A DNA stretch of 64,000 bases from Bin80 sp965207565. Its GTDB lineage: Bacteria; Bacteroidota; Rhodothermia; Rhodothermales; Bin80. The notes under the pieces are model-generated. The model saw only the letters and a program-made list of their open reading frames with translations, was not told the origin of the DNA and made no database searches. A program made the translations under genes and the position numbers. Shown in pieces: positions 1 to 7,894 of the stretch. The stretch is taken from contig CBDBMQ010000009.1 in assembly GCA_965207565.1 (NCBI GenBank), positions 372,001-436,000 on the forward strand, given 5' to 3'. Numbering within the stretch: the stretch's first letter is position 1; every line of letters starts with the position of its first letter.

Positions 1-2429
1 TTGAAGCTGAGCTGAGTGCCCAGGTTGTCGACATTATTGATGAGGCTTGGGGTTTTAGAATAGGTGACACCACCTCTAAAATTCAGATTACTGCGAAGCA
101 GCGGAAAGGGGGTTCCAAAACCAACCACGGAGCGCACCGAAGTACTGGGGCTCTTGAGATTCAGAGGTGCAGAGTACTGGGCACCTTGAGATAAAAGGAT
201 ATTGTCCGTAATCAGTGTATCCCGAGAGGCGAGGAATGAGGATGTCCCAATTGCATTCGTTTCTCTGGTCCAACTGACATACGCGAAAATCATTCGACCA
301 GCTCGTCGATCTCCCCGCCGTCCTCGAATGCGGATCGTATGACTATAGCTGGGCTCAAGGTCTGGATTACCACTTGAGATGAAAAGAGGGTTGGTATTGT
401 CAATGACCTCTTGTAACTGACTGATTGAAGGAGTATTGGTTCGTGTGCGGTAGTCAATGTCCAGATCTAAAGCCTCACCGAATTCAAATTCGATTTCTGC
501 TTCCGGCAACAGACTCACAAACGAGCGATCCAATTGAAAGGGGATGGGATACGTCTGATCGCCAAGCAATTGCTCATTTTGAACTTCAAGGCCGAACTGG
601 ATAGAATAACGGTCATCAATTCGCCGCTGAACGGAGAGTCCACCACGCTGCCGGAAAATATCATTATCAAACAGGCTTGAGAAGGTGGGATCCAGGATCG
701 TATGTAATCCGGTTCTCAGGTCAAGCATGTAGGCGGATCGGTCGGACACATTGCGATTATAGGTGGGGCTGTAAGTGAGTTGCAATTGCCCGAATTCCCC
801 CAATGGTTCGGTGTAAGCAAGCCGGACAGAGTAGGATTGTCCAGCCGTTTCGTTGTCAATATCCTGGTCATACGTTGAATCACTGACAGCCTCTTGCTGA
901 TTGCGTTGGGTTTGCAGAAATTCAGTAACAGAAATTTGATTGGTATTTCCTTCTCGTCCGTCGAATCCTAAACGGAGGTCTGCAGAAACAGTCCGGCCCG
1001 CTTTCGCAAACCGGTGTCGATACAGAATATTGGTTGAGGAGGTGAATCCGTGGTTGTCAGTGATATGATTATTGTCGGCTGTATTGAGTAGCCTTCCGGT
1101 CACAAGGGAATTAATACCCGACTGCAGACTGGAGGAGGAGTTATTCTGAAAGCTGAGGCTGGGGCGGATGATCAGTGAGTTTGTTTCATTGATCGTATAA
1201 TCAATCCGAGCATTGAGTCTATGGTTGAAGTTCGTACTGCTTGATTGGGTAGATTCATTATAGAACTGAGATTGGTCTCCACTCAGAAAGAGTTCCCGAT
1301 CAAGGAATGCGGTATTCTCGTTGGATACCCGGTTAAAGAAGTAGCTGGCACTGAGGCGAACCTTGCTACCAATCTCATCACTGTAGTTGATTCCGCTGGA
1401 GGTGGTATGATTCAGTCCACTTTGCGTCCCTACGAGGAAATTTCTCGGATCAAACCCACCTCCACGGCGTCCACCACCGCGGCCTCTTCCGCCACCACTC
1501 CCACGCATCATCATCGCACCTGCTCCCCCACGCATCCCTCTTCCGCCACCACCCATTAGCCCCAAGAGGTCCTGAAATGCAAAATTCTGCTGATTGATAT
1601 TGTTGGATAGTGCAATAATTGAAATCCGTCGGTCATTGTCGAAAATATTTGTATTTCCTCCGGTGATATATCGCTGATCCCCACCATATCCACCATAGAC
1701 CTGCCCAAACTGTCCATTACTCATTCCACGTCGGGTGACCACATTAATGGTTCTTTCCTGGTTCCCATCATTAAAGCCTGTGAATTGGGCTTGATCACTA
1801 TCTCGGTCAAAGACCTCTATATTCTGGATCATATCTGCGGGAAGATTTCGAAGAGCGGCGGTAGGATCCTGGCCAAAAAACTCCCGTCCGTCAACCATCA
1901 CACGCTGAACTTGCTCACCTTGTGCCTCGACTTCGCCATCCTGCACGACGATGCCAGGTAACTTGGCGATCAGGTCTTCCGCGGTCGCATCGGGGTTGAC
2001 TTTGTAGGCATCTGCAGAGAAGATGGTTGTATCCCCGCGAATGACCATACGCTCTTGGGTCTCTTCCACTATGATTTCGTCTAATTGCAATAGATCCGAT
2101 GTCAGTTGAATTGTGCCAAGAGATTTGTAAGCCCCATTGACGGTAATCAATTGTTCGTGTGGAATAAAGCCAACAAAAGAGAGGCGCAGGCGAAACTCTC
2201 CCTGTTCGCCCGATTTGATCGCAAAGTATCCGTCTGCATTGGCTGTTCCCGCGGCAACAAGTACGGAGTCGGTGATGGTTTCAAGAACAACGGTGACCCC
2301 AGGCAAAGGCGTATTATCTGCCTGATCAATCACTTTCCCGGAGACAATATTTACGGTTTCCTGCTGTGCCAAAGCTGGAAACGCAAGAAGAAAAAGTGTA
2401 AGAGTAGCTACAAAGACTCGAGCGGACAT
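1..2429 (-). CDS. TonB-dependent outer-membrane receptor with carboxypeptidase-regulatory-like N-terminus (3' end outside window)
   Basis: The minus strand is open from an ATG at 2429 to the window edge, giving 809 codons without a stop; the C-terminus is missing. Residues 1-22 form a Sec signal peptide (hydrophobic core then ALAQQ). Residues ~28-110 look like a carboxypeptidase regulatory-like domain (GKVIDQADNTPLPGV). Next comes a plug-like segment (ATAEDLIAKLPGIVVQDG, VMVDGREFFGQDP), then barrel sequence rich in alternating polar and aromatic residues, as in the outer membrane beta-barrel family typical of Bacteroidota. Residues ~290-330 form an unusual Gly/Arg/Met-rich stretch containing AMMMRG. 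No partner SusD gene is visible upstream. The substrate cannot be told. Transport of a large or chelated nutrient is inferred from the family, and a structural or export role is also possible. Confidence 0.88.
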   Translation of the reverse strand, partial: MSARVFVATLTLFLLAFPALAQQETVNIVSGKVIDQADNTPLPGVTVVLETITDSVLVAAGTANADGYFAIKSGEQGEFRLRLSFVGFIPHEQLITVNGAYKSLGTIQLTSDLLQLDEIIVEETQERMVIRGDTTIFSADAYKVNPDATAEDLIAKLPGIVVQDGEVEAQGEQVQRVMVDGREFFGQDPTAALRNLPADMIQNIEVFDRDSDQAQFTGFNDGNQERTINVVTRRGMSNGQFGQVYGGYGGDQRYITGGNTNIFDNDRRISIIALSNNINQQNFAFQDLLGLMGGGGRGMRGGAGAMMMRGSGGGRGRGGGRRGGGFDPRNFLVGTQSGLNHTTSSGINYSDEIGSKVRLSASYFFNRVSNENTAFLDRELFLSGDQSQFYNESTQSSSTNFNHRLNARIDYTINETNSLIIRPSLSFQNNSSSSLQSGINSLVTGRLLNTADNNHITDNHGFTSSTNILYRHRFAKAGRTVSADLRLGFDGREGNTNQISVTEFLQTQRNQQEAVSDSTYDQDIDNETAGQSYSVRLAYTEPLGEFGQLQLTYSPTYNRNVSDRSAYMLDLRTGLHTILDPTFSSLFDNDIFRQRGGLSVQRRIDDRYSIQFGLEVQNEQLLGDQTYPIPFQLDRSFVSLLPEAEIEFEFGEALDLDIDYRTRTNTPSISQLQEVIDNTNPLFISSGNPDLEPSYSHTIRIRGRRGDRRAGRMIFAYVSWTRETNAIGTSSFLASRDTLITDNILLSQGAQYSAPLNLKSPSTSVRSVVGFGTPFPLLRSNLNFRGGVTYSKTPSLINNVDNLGTQLSF

Positions 2430-2450
2430 GAAAGGGGGATTTAAGCGTGG

Positions 2451-2482
2451 GATTGCGTCAATTTCAGAAGATAGACGCAATC
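2451..2482. promoter_or_regulatory. 9-bp inverted repeat in the receptor leader region
   Basis: GATTGCGTC (2451-2459) and its reverse complement GACGCAATC (2474-2482) are separated by 14 nt. The pair lies 22 nt upstream of the receptor start codon, so it may be an operator or a leader hairpin. Function is inferred from position only. Confidence 0.4.
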
Positions 2483-2522
2483 AGTAATTATTTTATTCCA
2501 TCTGAGGTGGGATAAACTTGCA

Positions 2523-2552
2523 GGTTCTATCCCGAATATTGTGGATAGAACC
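2523..2552. promoter_or_regulatory. 10-bp perfect inverted repeat between the receptor and PspC genes
   Basis: GGTTCTATCC (2523-2532) and GGATAGAACC (2543-2552) flank a 10-nt AT-rich loop. It lies in the 227-bp gap between the small pspC-like gene (ends 2657) and the receptor start (2429), both on the minus strand. No T-run follows on the minus strand, so it is a poor intrinsic terminator. A regulator-binding site or RNA processing hairpin is possible. Confidence 0.4.
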
Positions 2553-2656
2553 ATTTGCATGGAAGCGCCGATCGCGCTCCTGTGAAATCCTTCAAGGGTG
2601 TTGGCGAAAAATTAGAAATGCCAAACAGGCCAAGTGCGAATTCAAGGGGCTGAAAT

Positions 2657-2854
2657 TTAGCCGTCAATGGGCATGATAATGATCGCCGCAAGATAAGCGA
2701 GGAAGACTGCTCCGGCTGTACAAAAAAAGGCGAATAGAACTCCGATACGCAGCCATGTAATATTCAGGTTATAGTGCTCGGCAATTCCGCCGAGCACTCC
2801 GGCGATCATTTTGTCGGACGAGGAACGGGTCAGGCGTTTTTTCTCAGAAGACAT
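2657..2854 (-). CDS. small PspC-domain membrane protein
   Basis: 65 residues, almost entirely one PspC domain: a basic N-terminus, the KMIAGVLGGIAEHYNLN motif, then a hydrophobic hairpin (IGVLFAFFCTAGAVFLAYLAAIIIMPI). PspC domains are found in phage-shock and envelope-stress proteins and sit in the inner membrane. The stand-alone 60-70 residue form is common in Bacteroidota. A second, longer PspC protein lies at 12715-13335. The gene stands alone, in the same direction as the receptor gene and separated from it by hairpin-forming DNA. A role in membrane stress is inferred from the family. Confidence 0.85.
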   Translation of the reverse strand: MSSEKKRLTRSSSDKMIAGVLGGIAEHYNLNITWLRIGVLFAFFCTAGAVFLAYLAAIIIMPIDG

Positions 2855-2956
2855 TTAAAATTACGTTTCGTTGAACATGACTGTGATGGCGGGGTGGATT
2901 ATAGGGTACAGGCCGACTCTATTTACGACGAGGCTTCTACCATGGTTGCATTCTTT

Positions 2957-3037
2957 ATTTAGTGCCTGTCCGAAAACTAAGCATTTTTTTAGAGATCGGG
3001 CCCCAAAAAATGCTTAGTTTTCGGACAGGCACTAAAT
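2957..3037. repeat. 33-bp perfect inverted repeat, MITE-like
   Basis: The left arm (2957-2989) and right arm (3005-3037) are perfect reverse complements over 33 bp, with a 15-bp GC-rich spacer. The outer parts read TTTAGTGCCTGTCCG and CGGACAGGCACTAAA. A related end, CGGACAGACACTAAAT, occurs at 10581-10596, so this is probably the terminus of a mobile element. The 81-bp unit could be a MITE or two abutting IS ends, and its T/A-rich stem could also terminate transcription. Confidence 0.6.
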
Positions 3038-3111
3038 GTTGTAAATGTTCCCAAAATTGCAACTTTTTATGAACTTTGTTGTATCGAAAATATCACGGAC
3101 AAGAGAATTAC

Positions 3112-3735
3112 ATGAACTTTAACACTTGGCTTACACCTGCTGCCGTATTGGTTCTAATAGCTGTGCTAACTCTTCTGTTTAAGTTTGCATCATGGTATGG
3201 AAGTGTTAATTCTGACAGATCTGTTTTTAGGGAATTCATGGATGAGGTAAAAAAGGACATCCAGAACATCAAGAGTAACGTAGCTGAATTAACGAGTAAC
3301 GTGGCCGGATTAACGAGTAACGTAGCCGGATTAACGAGTAACGTAGCCGGATTAACGAGTAACGTAGCCGGATTAACGAGTAACGTATCTGTGTTGGTTT
3401 CACAGAAGACTGTGGAAAAAACCCAAAGTCCAACTAGACTAAATGATCTTGGCAAATCCATTTCCAAGGAGATACAAGGCAAAGAGTGGGCCAAAAATGT
3501 AGCGAACCAAAACGTTGAACAACAAAGAGGAAAACAACCATACGATATACAAAAGTTCGCTTTCGAGCACACGTATAATTTCAGCTATTCTAAAGAAATG
3601 ACTAAAATAATGAAGCAATCTGCTTACGAAAACGGCGTTCCAATTGAAATAATATTCCGCGTATTGTCGTTTGAGTTGCGGGATGCTCTACTGGATCTTC
3701 TCGACATGGGTCCCCCAGAAGATCATCCGAATTAG
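3112..3735 (+). CDS. membrane-anchored coiled-coil protein with tandem heptad repeats (unknown)
   Basis: 207 residues from the ATG at 3112. A TTG start at 3076 would add 12 residues but gives a less natural N-terminus. One transmembrane helix lies at ~9-27 (PAAVLVLIAVLTLLFKF). A coiled coil follows, with near-identical heptads SNVAGLT encoded by 21-bp tandem DNA repeats. The remaining ~100 residues are a soluble, mildly charged domain with no recognised family. The layout (N-terminal anchor, heptad rod, globular tail) resembles membrane-tethered spacer proteins, but no function can be assigned. A small basic-protein gene follows 16 nt later in the same direction, and both may form a short operon ending at the hairpin at 3942-3960. 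Confidence 0.6.
   Translation: MNFNTWLTPAAVLVLIAVLTLLFKFASWYGSVNSDRSVFREFMDEVKKDIQNIKSNVAELTSNVAGLTSNVAGLTSNVAGLTSNVAGLTSNVSVLVSQKTVEKTQSPTRLNDLGKSISKEIQGKEWAKNVANQNVEQQRGKQPYDIQKFAFEHTYNFSYSKEMTKIMKQSAYENGVPIEIIFRVLSFELRDALLDLLDMGPPEDHPN
3274..3387 (+). repeat. 21-bp tandem repeat (five units plus a partial one)
   Basis: Units begin at 3274, 3295, 3316, 3337 and 3358, with a partial unit from 3379. Each encodes one coiled-coil heptad (SNVAGLT type). Units 3-5 are identical at most positions, which favours slippage and rod-length change without a frameshift. Confidence 0.9.
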
Positions 3736-3751
3736 CCTCAGCACTTTCGTA

Positions 3752-3919
3752 ATGAAACCTAGTTCCAATTCAGAACAACGCAAAGAACGAGAGCGGTTAC
3801 GACTCTTGGAGAAACGATCCAATACACCGGCGCTGAATCCGTTCTATCGTGGCAAGACACCGAAAGACGTAGCCAGGATACTTTTCCAGGCGAAACCGAC
3901 CAAACGGAGCTCTAAGTAA
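3752..3919 (+). CDS. small basic protein, unknown
   Basis: 55 residues from ATG 3752, following the coiled-coil gene after 16 nt. The reading frame extends upstream to 3671, but the extra N-terminus only overlaps the previous gene. The protein is rich in Arg/Lys/Glu at first (QRKERERLRLLEKRS), then has the compact motif NPFYRGKTPKDVARILF, which looks like a folded helix. No family is recognised. Small charged proteins encoded next to another short gene in defence islands are sometimes antitoxin-like, but nothing here proves it. Confidence 0.45.
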   Translation: MKPSSNSEQRKERERLRLLEKRSNTPALNPFYRGKTPKDVARILFQAKPTKRSSK

Positions 3920-3941
3920 TCGGCAATAAAGTTTCACTTAA

Positions 3942-3960
3942 AAAGGGGAAGGCCCCCTTT
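3942..3960. terminator. GC hairpin terminator
   Basis: AAAGGGG (3942-3948) pairs with CCCCTTT (3954-3960) around a 5-nt loop, and an AT-rich run follows. It lies 22 nt after the small gene ending at 3919 and just beyond the end of a minus-strand remnant at 3968, so it could act in both directions. Confidence 0.6.
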
Positions 3961-3967
3961 ATTTATC

Positions 3968-4309
3968 TCACGCTACAGATGTGTGTTGAGATTTAATCTG
4001 CCCGCTCAGTGCCTTGTCTCCTTCCCAGAGCATACAAATAGGGATGGCGTACATACCGTCTCCGAAACTCGCGCAGATCTCTCCGTCATACAATAGGGCA
4101 CCGAATTTGAACCGGTCACCGTGAGCGGCTTTGATTTTGCGTAGTCCCTTGAAATCAGGTTTGAATACCGTGGCTGCGGCCTTAACTTCAATATGGAAGT
4201 TTGTGCCATTGGCATCGTAGGGGTTATGGAAATACAAGTTGCAAAAAGTTTTGACAATGTTGCATCGGGTTTCTACGCGAATGCAGCGCAAATCTGCACG
4301 CTGCAGCAC
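3968..4309 (-). pseudogene. C-terminal remnant of a DUF4143-type ATPase
   Basis: The minus-strand frame ends with NFHIEVKAAATVFKPDFKG, then GLRKIKAAHGDRF, LLYDGE and SFGDGMYAIPICMLWE. This is the typical C-terminal half of AAA ATPases with DUF4143 (PD-(D/E)XK-like, EVK core). The ATPase core, about 300 residues, is absent: upstream of ~4250 the sequence is unrelated. The first ~20 residues of this frame are therefore not part of the original protein. It is a truncated relic, next to another broken gene and an IS21 insertion. Confidence 0.6.
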
Positions 4310-4411
4310 AAAAGTGCGCTACGGCAACGCCCGCAGGGCCAAAACGTGCCAAAATGCGCTAATCCGCACAAAACGGCACAAAAGCGCATAGTAGTCTTAC
4401 ACTACGGAGCA

Positions 4412-4630
4412 TTATGTGTAATTTTCGATTTTTGTGTCTTCACCGAAATTGATCCGGAATGCCCGTTCAATTACCCGATCATTTACGTTATTGATCAGGG
4501 GTTGATCTTCTAGTCTTTCTAGGGCGCGGCGTATGGATTACTCGCTTACATCCAGCTGTGCAGCCAGGTCGCTGACCGTGCAAAATGCGACCAGGAAATA
4601 CCAGGGAATATCCGGTCTTGATCCTGCTCG
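4412..4630 (-). pseudogene. 3' half of a small gene split by IS21
   Basis: If the IS21 element (4637-7319) and one 6-bp target copy are removed, the frame ending at 7320 continues in phase into this segment. It reads ATRAGSRPDIPWYFLV and TVSDLAAQLDVSE, a winged-helix-like end. A TAA at 4538-4540 follows, after which the same frame continues as SIRRALERLEDQPLI to a second stop at 4412-4414. LAAQLDVSE-x-SIRRALERLE looks like a helix-turn-helix, so the TAA may be a nonsense change of a Gln codon. Protein identity is unknown. Confidence 0.5.
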
Positions 4631-4728
4631 CGTTGCTGCATATTCCGACCATGTGGGACACTCATTCCGAGCGATCTGGGACACCATTCCGAACGATCTG
4701 GGACAGTTATATGTTGTCAGACTTCCGT

Positions 4729-5490
4729 TCATGATTCTGTGGATTCGATGATCAATTCTTGTTCTGCCTTTACCTTGCGCATGGAGTCACCGGTCAGCTG
4801 AATTTTGTGTGCATTGTTGACTAGTCGATCTAGAATTGCGTCGGCTAATGTAGGATCATCCATGGTCTGATGCCATTTGTCAATGGGGTACTGACTGGTG
4901 ATAATGGTGGATCGCAGAGTATATCGGTCGTCCACGAGTTCCATCAGATCCCGCTGTTGTGCACGGTTCATGCCATGTAGTCCCCAATCATCCAGGATGA
5001 GTACGTCGGCGCGGATCAACGGTTTCAACACGCGGAGATAGGTACGGTCATCACGCGCAAGCTGGATGGTTTCCAACAGGCGATGCAGGCGGTAGTAGCG
5101 CACTTGGAAGTTTTCCAGACAGGCTTTGTGGGCCAGCGCACAGGCCACGTAACTCTTGCCGACTCCGGTGGGTCCGGTAATCAGGACATTCTGTCGTCGT
5201 CGGATCCATTGGCAACTGGCCAGGTGAAGCATCAGGCGCCGGTCCAGTCCGCGAGACGGACGGTAGTCCAGATCGGCCATACAGGCCTGCAGGCGTAGCT
5301 TGGCCGTCTTCAATCGCCGGTCCAGTCGCCGATCTTCACGTACGGCTTCCTCATGGTCCACCATGAGGCCAAGACGATCCATGAACGACATTGCCTCGAT
5401 GTCGGGCATCTCCAATTGATTGCGCAGTGCGGTAGCCATGCCGCCAAGTCGCATCTGTTCCAGTTTTGAGACGGTTGGATGGATGAGCAT
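4729..5490 (-). CDS. istB: IS21 family transposition helper ATPase IstB
   Basis: 253 residues. The AAA+ core contains a Walker A motif GPTGVGKSYVACALAHK (~100-115) and a Walker B segment ADVLILDDWGLHGM (~163-175). A sensor region RSTIITSQYPIDKWH lies at ~193-207. The N-terminal LEQMRLGGMATALRNQLE helix is typical of IstB. IstB forms ATP-dependent oligomers on target DNA and stimulates the IstA transposase. The start ATG sits at the end of istA (5490), indicating translational coupling. Full length for the family and apparently intact. Confidence 0.95.
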   Translation of the reverse strand: MLIHPTVSKLEQMRLGGMATALRNQLEMPDIEAMSFMDRLGLMVDHEEAVREDRRLDRRLKTAKLRLQACMADLDYRPSRGLDRRLMLHLASCQWIRRRQNVLITGPTGVGKSYVACALAHKACLENFQVRYYRLHRLLETIQLARDDRTYLRVLKPLIRADVLILDDWGLHGMNRAQQRDLMELVDDRYTLRSTIITSQYPIDKWHQTMDDPTLADAILDRLVNNAHKIQLTGDSMRKVKAEQELIIESTES

Positions 5491-7040
5491 TAATCAGTTC
5501 CGTTGGATGAATAGTAGTGGGCTCCACGAATGTTTTCGTGGTCAATGGGGGGCGTCTGGCTCCGTTGGGTTGCGATCCGTTTCAGGATCTGTTTCACGGC
5601 TGGCGAGCTCAGGGTTTGTCGCTCTAACGCAATCCCACAGGCCTTCTCCAACACGTCACGGCCAAACTCATTCTCCTGCCGCAGAATCGCCATGCAGCGC
5701 CGATAGACCTGTTCGGGAATCCGAGCCCATGCAAAATTCGCTTGAATCAATGCAGTCGTCTGTGGACCAATGGTTTGCGCCCAGTCGATGAATCGCTGCG
5801 GAGACCACCTCGCATACTCTCGGTGATGATCCGGCATATGGAGCGGATCGGTCGTGTATCGACCATCGGATTGACTACGCACATGAGATGCAATTCGATT
5901 GTCTCCATCGTAAATCTCTACGGTCGATTGACGAATCAATCCGCGCACCGACCTCCCAAGATAGGAATACGGCACACTGTAGCAGTGTTTTTCAATCTGA
6001 ACATGGTAATCCGGGGCAACTTTCCGCATGCTGGTCCACACCCCATACTCGTACGGGTTAGTCGGCAATGGGCGCAGGGCGGGTTGATCCACGTCTTCAA
6101 ACCTGCTTTGTCGGGTGCCAGACATCTTCTGGAAGGGAGTCCGATTGAACGCCTTTACCCCTTCTAAAATGGCTGCATTGAGCTCCAGAAGACTGAAGAA
6201 ACTCACGTTGCGTAAGGGGGCCAGAATCTGACGCTGGGTAAATAATACTCCCGCCTCCACTGCGCTTTTATCTCTCGGCTTTCTCGGGCGAGCGGGAAGC
6301 ACGGTCACTCGGTAATGCTCCGTCAAGTCGCGGAACGATTCATTCAGAACGGGAACATCATCCTTCTGGAATCGAATCACTGCGGACTTCAGATTGTCCG
6401 GTACAATCGCACGCGGCACACCTCCAAAAAACTCCAATGCCCGACGAACCGACTCGCAGAAATCCTTTGCCTTTTGGGTCTCGGTGGCATCCGCATACAG
6501 ATAGTTGGACGCTCCCAGTACGGCAACAAACAACTCCACGGTCCGCTCCTCACCGGTATCCGGATCCACCACACACGGCTTCTTTCCCGAATAATCCACG
6601 AACAAGCGGTCGCCTGCCTTATGGGTATGACGCATCACCGGGTCCATATTCTTTGCGCGCCAACGGCGATAGAGATCGCAATAGCGACTGTACTGATACC
6701 CGTTCGGGTTCGCCTCAATATACTCCCTCCAAAGCTGCGCCAGAGTCAGCACCCTGTGTTTGGTCAGTTCCTGCTCAACCTCAGCCCAGTTCGGCACTGA
6801 CCGCTGAGCCGAAGCACTTTGGGCCGAACTGGGATAAAAAATCGCCTCCAGCTCCGCATCCGTCATTCCCGCGGGTAACGGCCAGGTCAAATTCGCCACC
6901 CTCGCACGCTCAACAATCCGGGAAACCGAACTGCGGCCAACCCCCACATGGCGGGCAATCGCGCGAATGGACAGCTTGAACCCAAATCGTAGTTCCAGAA
7001 TGCGCTTGATCATTTTCATTGAGATTCGTTTTGTAGGCAT
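5490..7040 (-). CDS. istA: IS21 family transposase IstA
   Basis: 516 residues. An N-terminal helix-turn-helix (FKLSIRAIARHVGVGRSSV, ~15-35) recognises the element ends. The DDE retroviral-integrase core begins at ~120 (RLFVDYSGKK with the first Asp). The second Asp lies in AIVPDNLKSAV, and the Glu in KPRDKSAVEAGV. A Mu-type C-terminal beta-barrel segment (EKHCYSVPYSYLGRSVRG) follows. IstA binds the repeated terminal sites and performs DNA cleavage and strand transfer. The gene overlaps the istB start by one base and the pair is transcribed leftward. It is uninterrupted and probably functional. Confidence 0.95.
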   Translation of the reverse strand: MPTKRISMKMIKRILELRFGFKLSIRAIARHVGVGRSSVSRIVERARVANLTWPLPAGMTDAELEAIFYPSSAQSASAQRSVPNWAEVEQELTKHRVLTLAQLWREYIEANPNGYQYSRYCDLYRRWRAKNMDPVMRHTHKAGDRLFVDYSGKKPCVVDPDTGEERTVELFVAVLGASNYLYADATETQKAKDFCESVRRALEFFGGVPRAIVPDNLKSAVIRFQKDDVPVLNESFRDLTEHYRVTVLPARPRKPRDKSAVEAGVLFTQRQILAPLRNVSFFSLLELNAAILEGVKAFNRTPFQKMSGTRQSRFEDVDQPALRPLPTNPYEYGVWTSMRKVAPDYHVQIEKHCYSVPYSYLGRSVRGLIRQSTVEIYDGDNRIASHVRSQSDGRYTTDPLHMPDHHREYARWSPQRFIDWAQTIGPQTTALIQANFAWARIPEQVYRRCMAILRQENEFGRDVLEKACGIALERQTLSSPAVKQILKRIATQRSQTPPIDHENIRGAHYYSSNGTD

Positions 7041-7160
7041 AGTTCATGGCTTTTAGTGAAACCAAAAACTATGACAAACCATGCCCAGATCCGATGAAAA
7101 TCAAACCAATTCCAGAACGGATGAATACACACCTGCTCTCCCCAATACCGGTTGCTAAGG

Positions 7161-7305
7161 TGTCCCAGATCGCTCGGAATGGTGTCCCAGATCAATCGGA
7201 ATGGTGTCCCAGATCGCTCGCAATGGTGTCCCAGATCAGTCGGAACCACTGTCCCAGATCGTTCGGAATGGTGTCCCAGATCAATCGGAACCACTGTCCC
7301 AGATC
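7161..7305. repeat. seven IS21 end-binding repeats (22-23 bp period)
   Basis: TGTCCCAGATC recurs at 7161, 7183, 7205, 7227, 7250, 7272 and 7295. Inverted copies at the left end lie within 4651-4705. Such arrays are the IstA-binding sites of IS21 elements. Seven on one end is a long array and shows strong left/right asymmetry. Confidence 0.85.
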
Positions 7306-7319
7306 GTTCGGAATACGCA

Positions 7320-7445
7320 CGTTGCTAGGGCGACCAAGATTTTGCGGGCAATCTGGACGGCATCGCGGCGACCTTTAATCGGTACGGTCAACGCCCATAG
7401 GATTGCAGATTCATGCCGTTCGTGATCGTGCGTGATTATATTCAT
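7320..7445 (-). pseudogene. 5' half of the small gene split by IS21
   Basis: ATG at 7445 gives MNIITHDHERHESAILWALT, then KGRRDAVQIARKILVALAT, up to the IS21 target site at 7320. After removal of the IS the frame continues in phase at 4630 to the stop at 4538, giving a protein of about 72 residues (longer if that stop is a mutation). The family is not recognised. The C-terminal part looks like a helix-turn-helix, so a DNA-binding regulator is a reasonable guess. Confidence 0.5.
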
Positions 7446-7507
7446 TGCAGAATGCCCTATATTGACGAGTAGGCTTTTTTCGGTATGCTTAATAACAACT
7501 TCCAACA

Positions 7508-7894
7508 ATGAAACTTGAACTAAGAAAAACATTTCTCATCAGTTTTCTGATCCTTTTCGCAATTATGGTTTCCGGGTGCGGACTACTATTTCTTTCGAGC
7601 GAAAAGGATATTCTCCTAGATACGGAGCCGGCACAAGCGGAAATATGGATCGAAGGGGTAAAAGTCGGAACTACTCCAATGACGATAAGTCTTAGCAACC
7701 GTGAAGATCACCGGATTACTTTCCGTAAAGATGGATTCGATGATATAACTTGCCATTTGGATCGCAAAATCCATAATGGTATTTTGGTTTTAGATATTCT
7801 CGGTGGACTGGTTCCGGTAATTGTTGATGCAGCAACGGGGGGTTGGTACCGGATTCCGGAAGATAGTTGCGTACGCCAGTTGCCACCGGAATAG
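7508..7894 (+). CDS. PEGA-domain lipoprotein
   Basis: 128 residues with a lipoprotein signal: basic N-terminus, hydrophobic helix ISFLILFAIMV and lipobox VSGC at ~21-24. A PEGA-type domain follows (LDTEPAQAEIWIEGVKVGTTP, then HRITFRKDGFDD), a small beta fold common in surface or periplasmic proteins. After it come a hydrophobic GILVLDILGGLVPVIVDAATG segment and a short tail. The last part resembles small lipoproteins whose PEGA domain is followed by one membrane-active helix. Lipid anchoring in the inner or outer membrane is inferred; the ligand is unknown. The gene stands alone just outside the IS21 target gene. Confidence 0.75.
   Translation: MKLELRKTFLISFLILFAIMVSGCGLLFLSSEKDILLDTEPAQAEIWIEGVKVGTTPMTISLSNREDHRITFRKDGFDDITCHLDRKIHNGILVLDILGGLVPVIVDAATGGWYRIPEDSCVRQLPPE

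Larger units (their letters stand above)
4637..7319 (-). mobile_element. complete IS21-family insertion sequence with 6-bp target duplication
   Basis: 2683 bp. The terminal repeats match (left TGCATATTCCGACC, right complement TGCGTATTCCGAAC, then TGGGACA in both). CGTTGC is duplicated directly outside both ends, at 4631-4636 and 7320-7325. Inside are istA and istB. Multiple 22-bp TGTCCCAGATC-type sites lie at each end: three on the left and seven on the right. IS21 elements transpose by a cut-out circle using IstA with the IstB ATPase. Both genes look intact, so the element may be active. Confidence 0.95.

Noticed and set aside
1245..1559. Plus-strand ORF in the receptor region
   Set aside because: Opposite the Gly/Arg-rich part of the receptor. 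The product is Ser/Thr/His low complexity and is a shadow.
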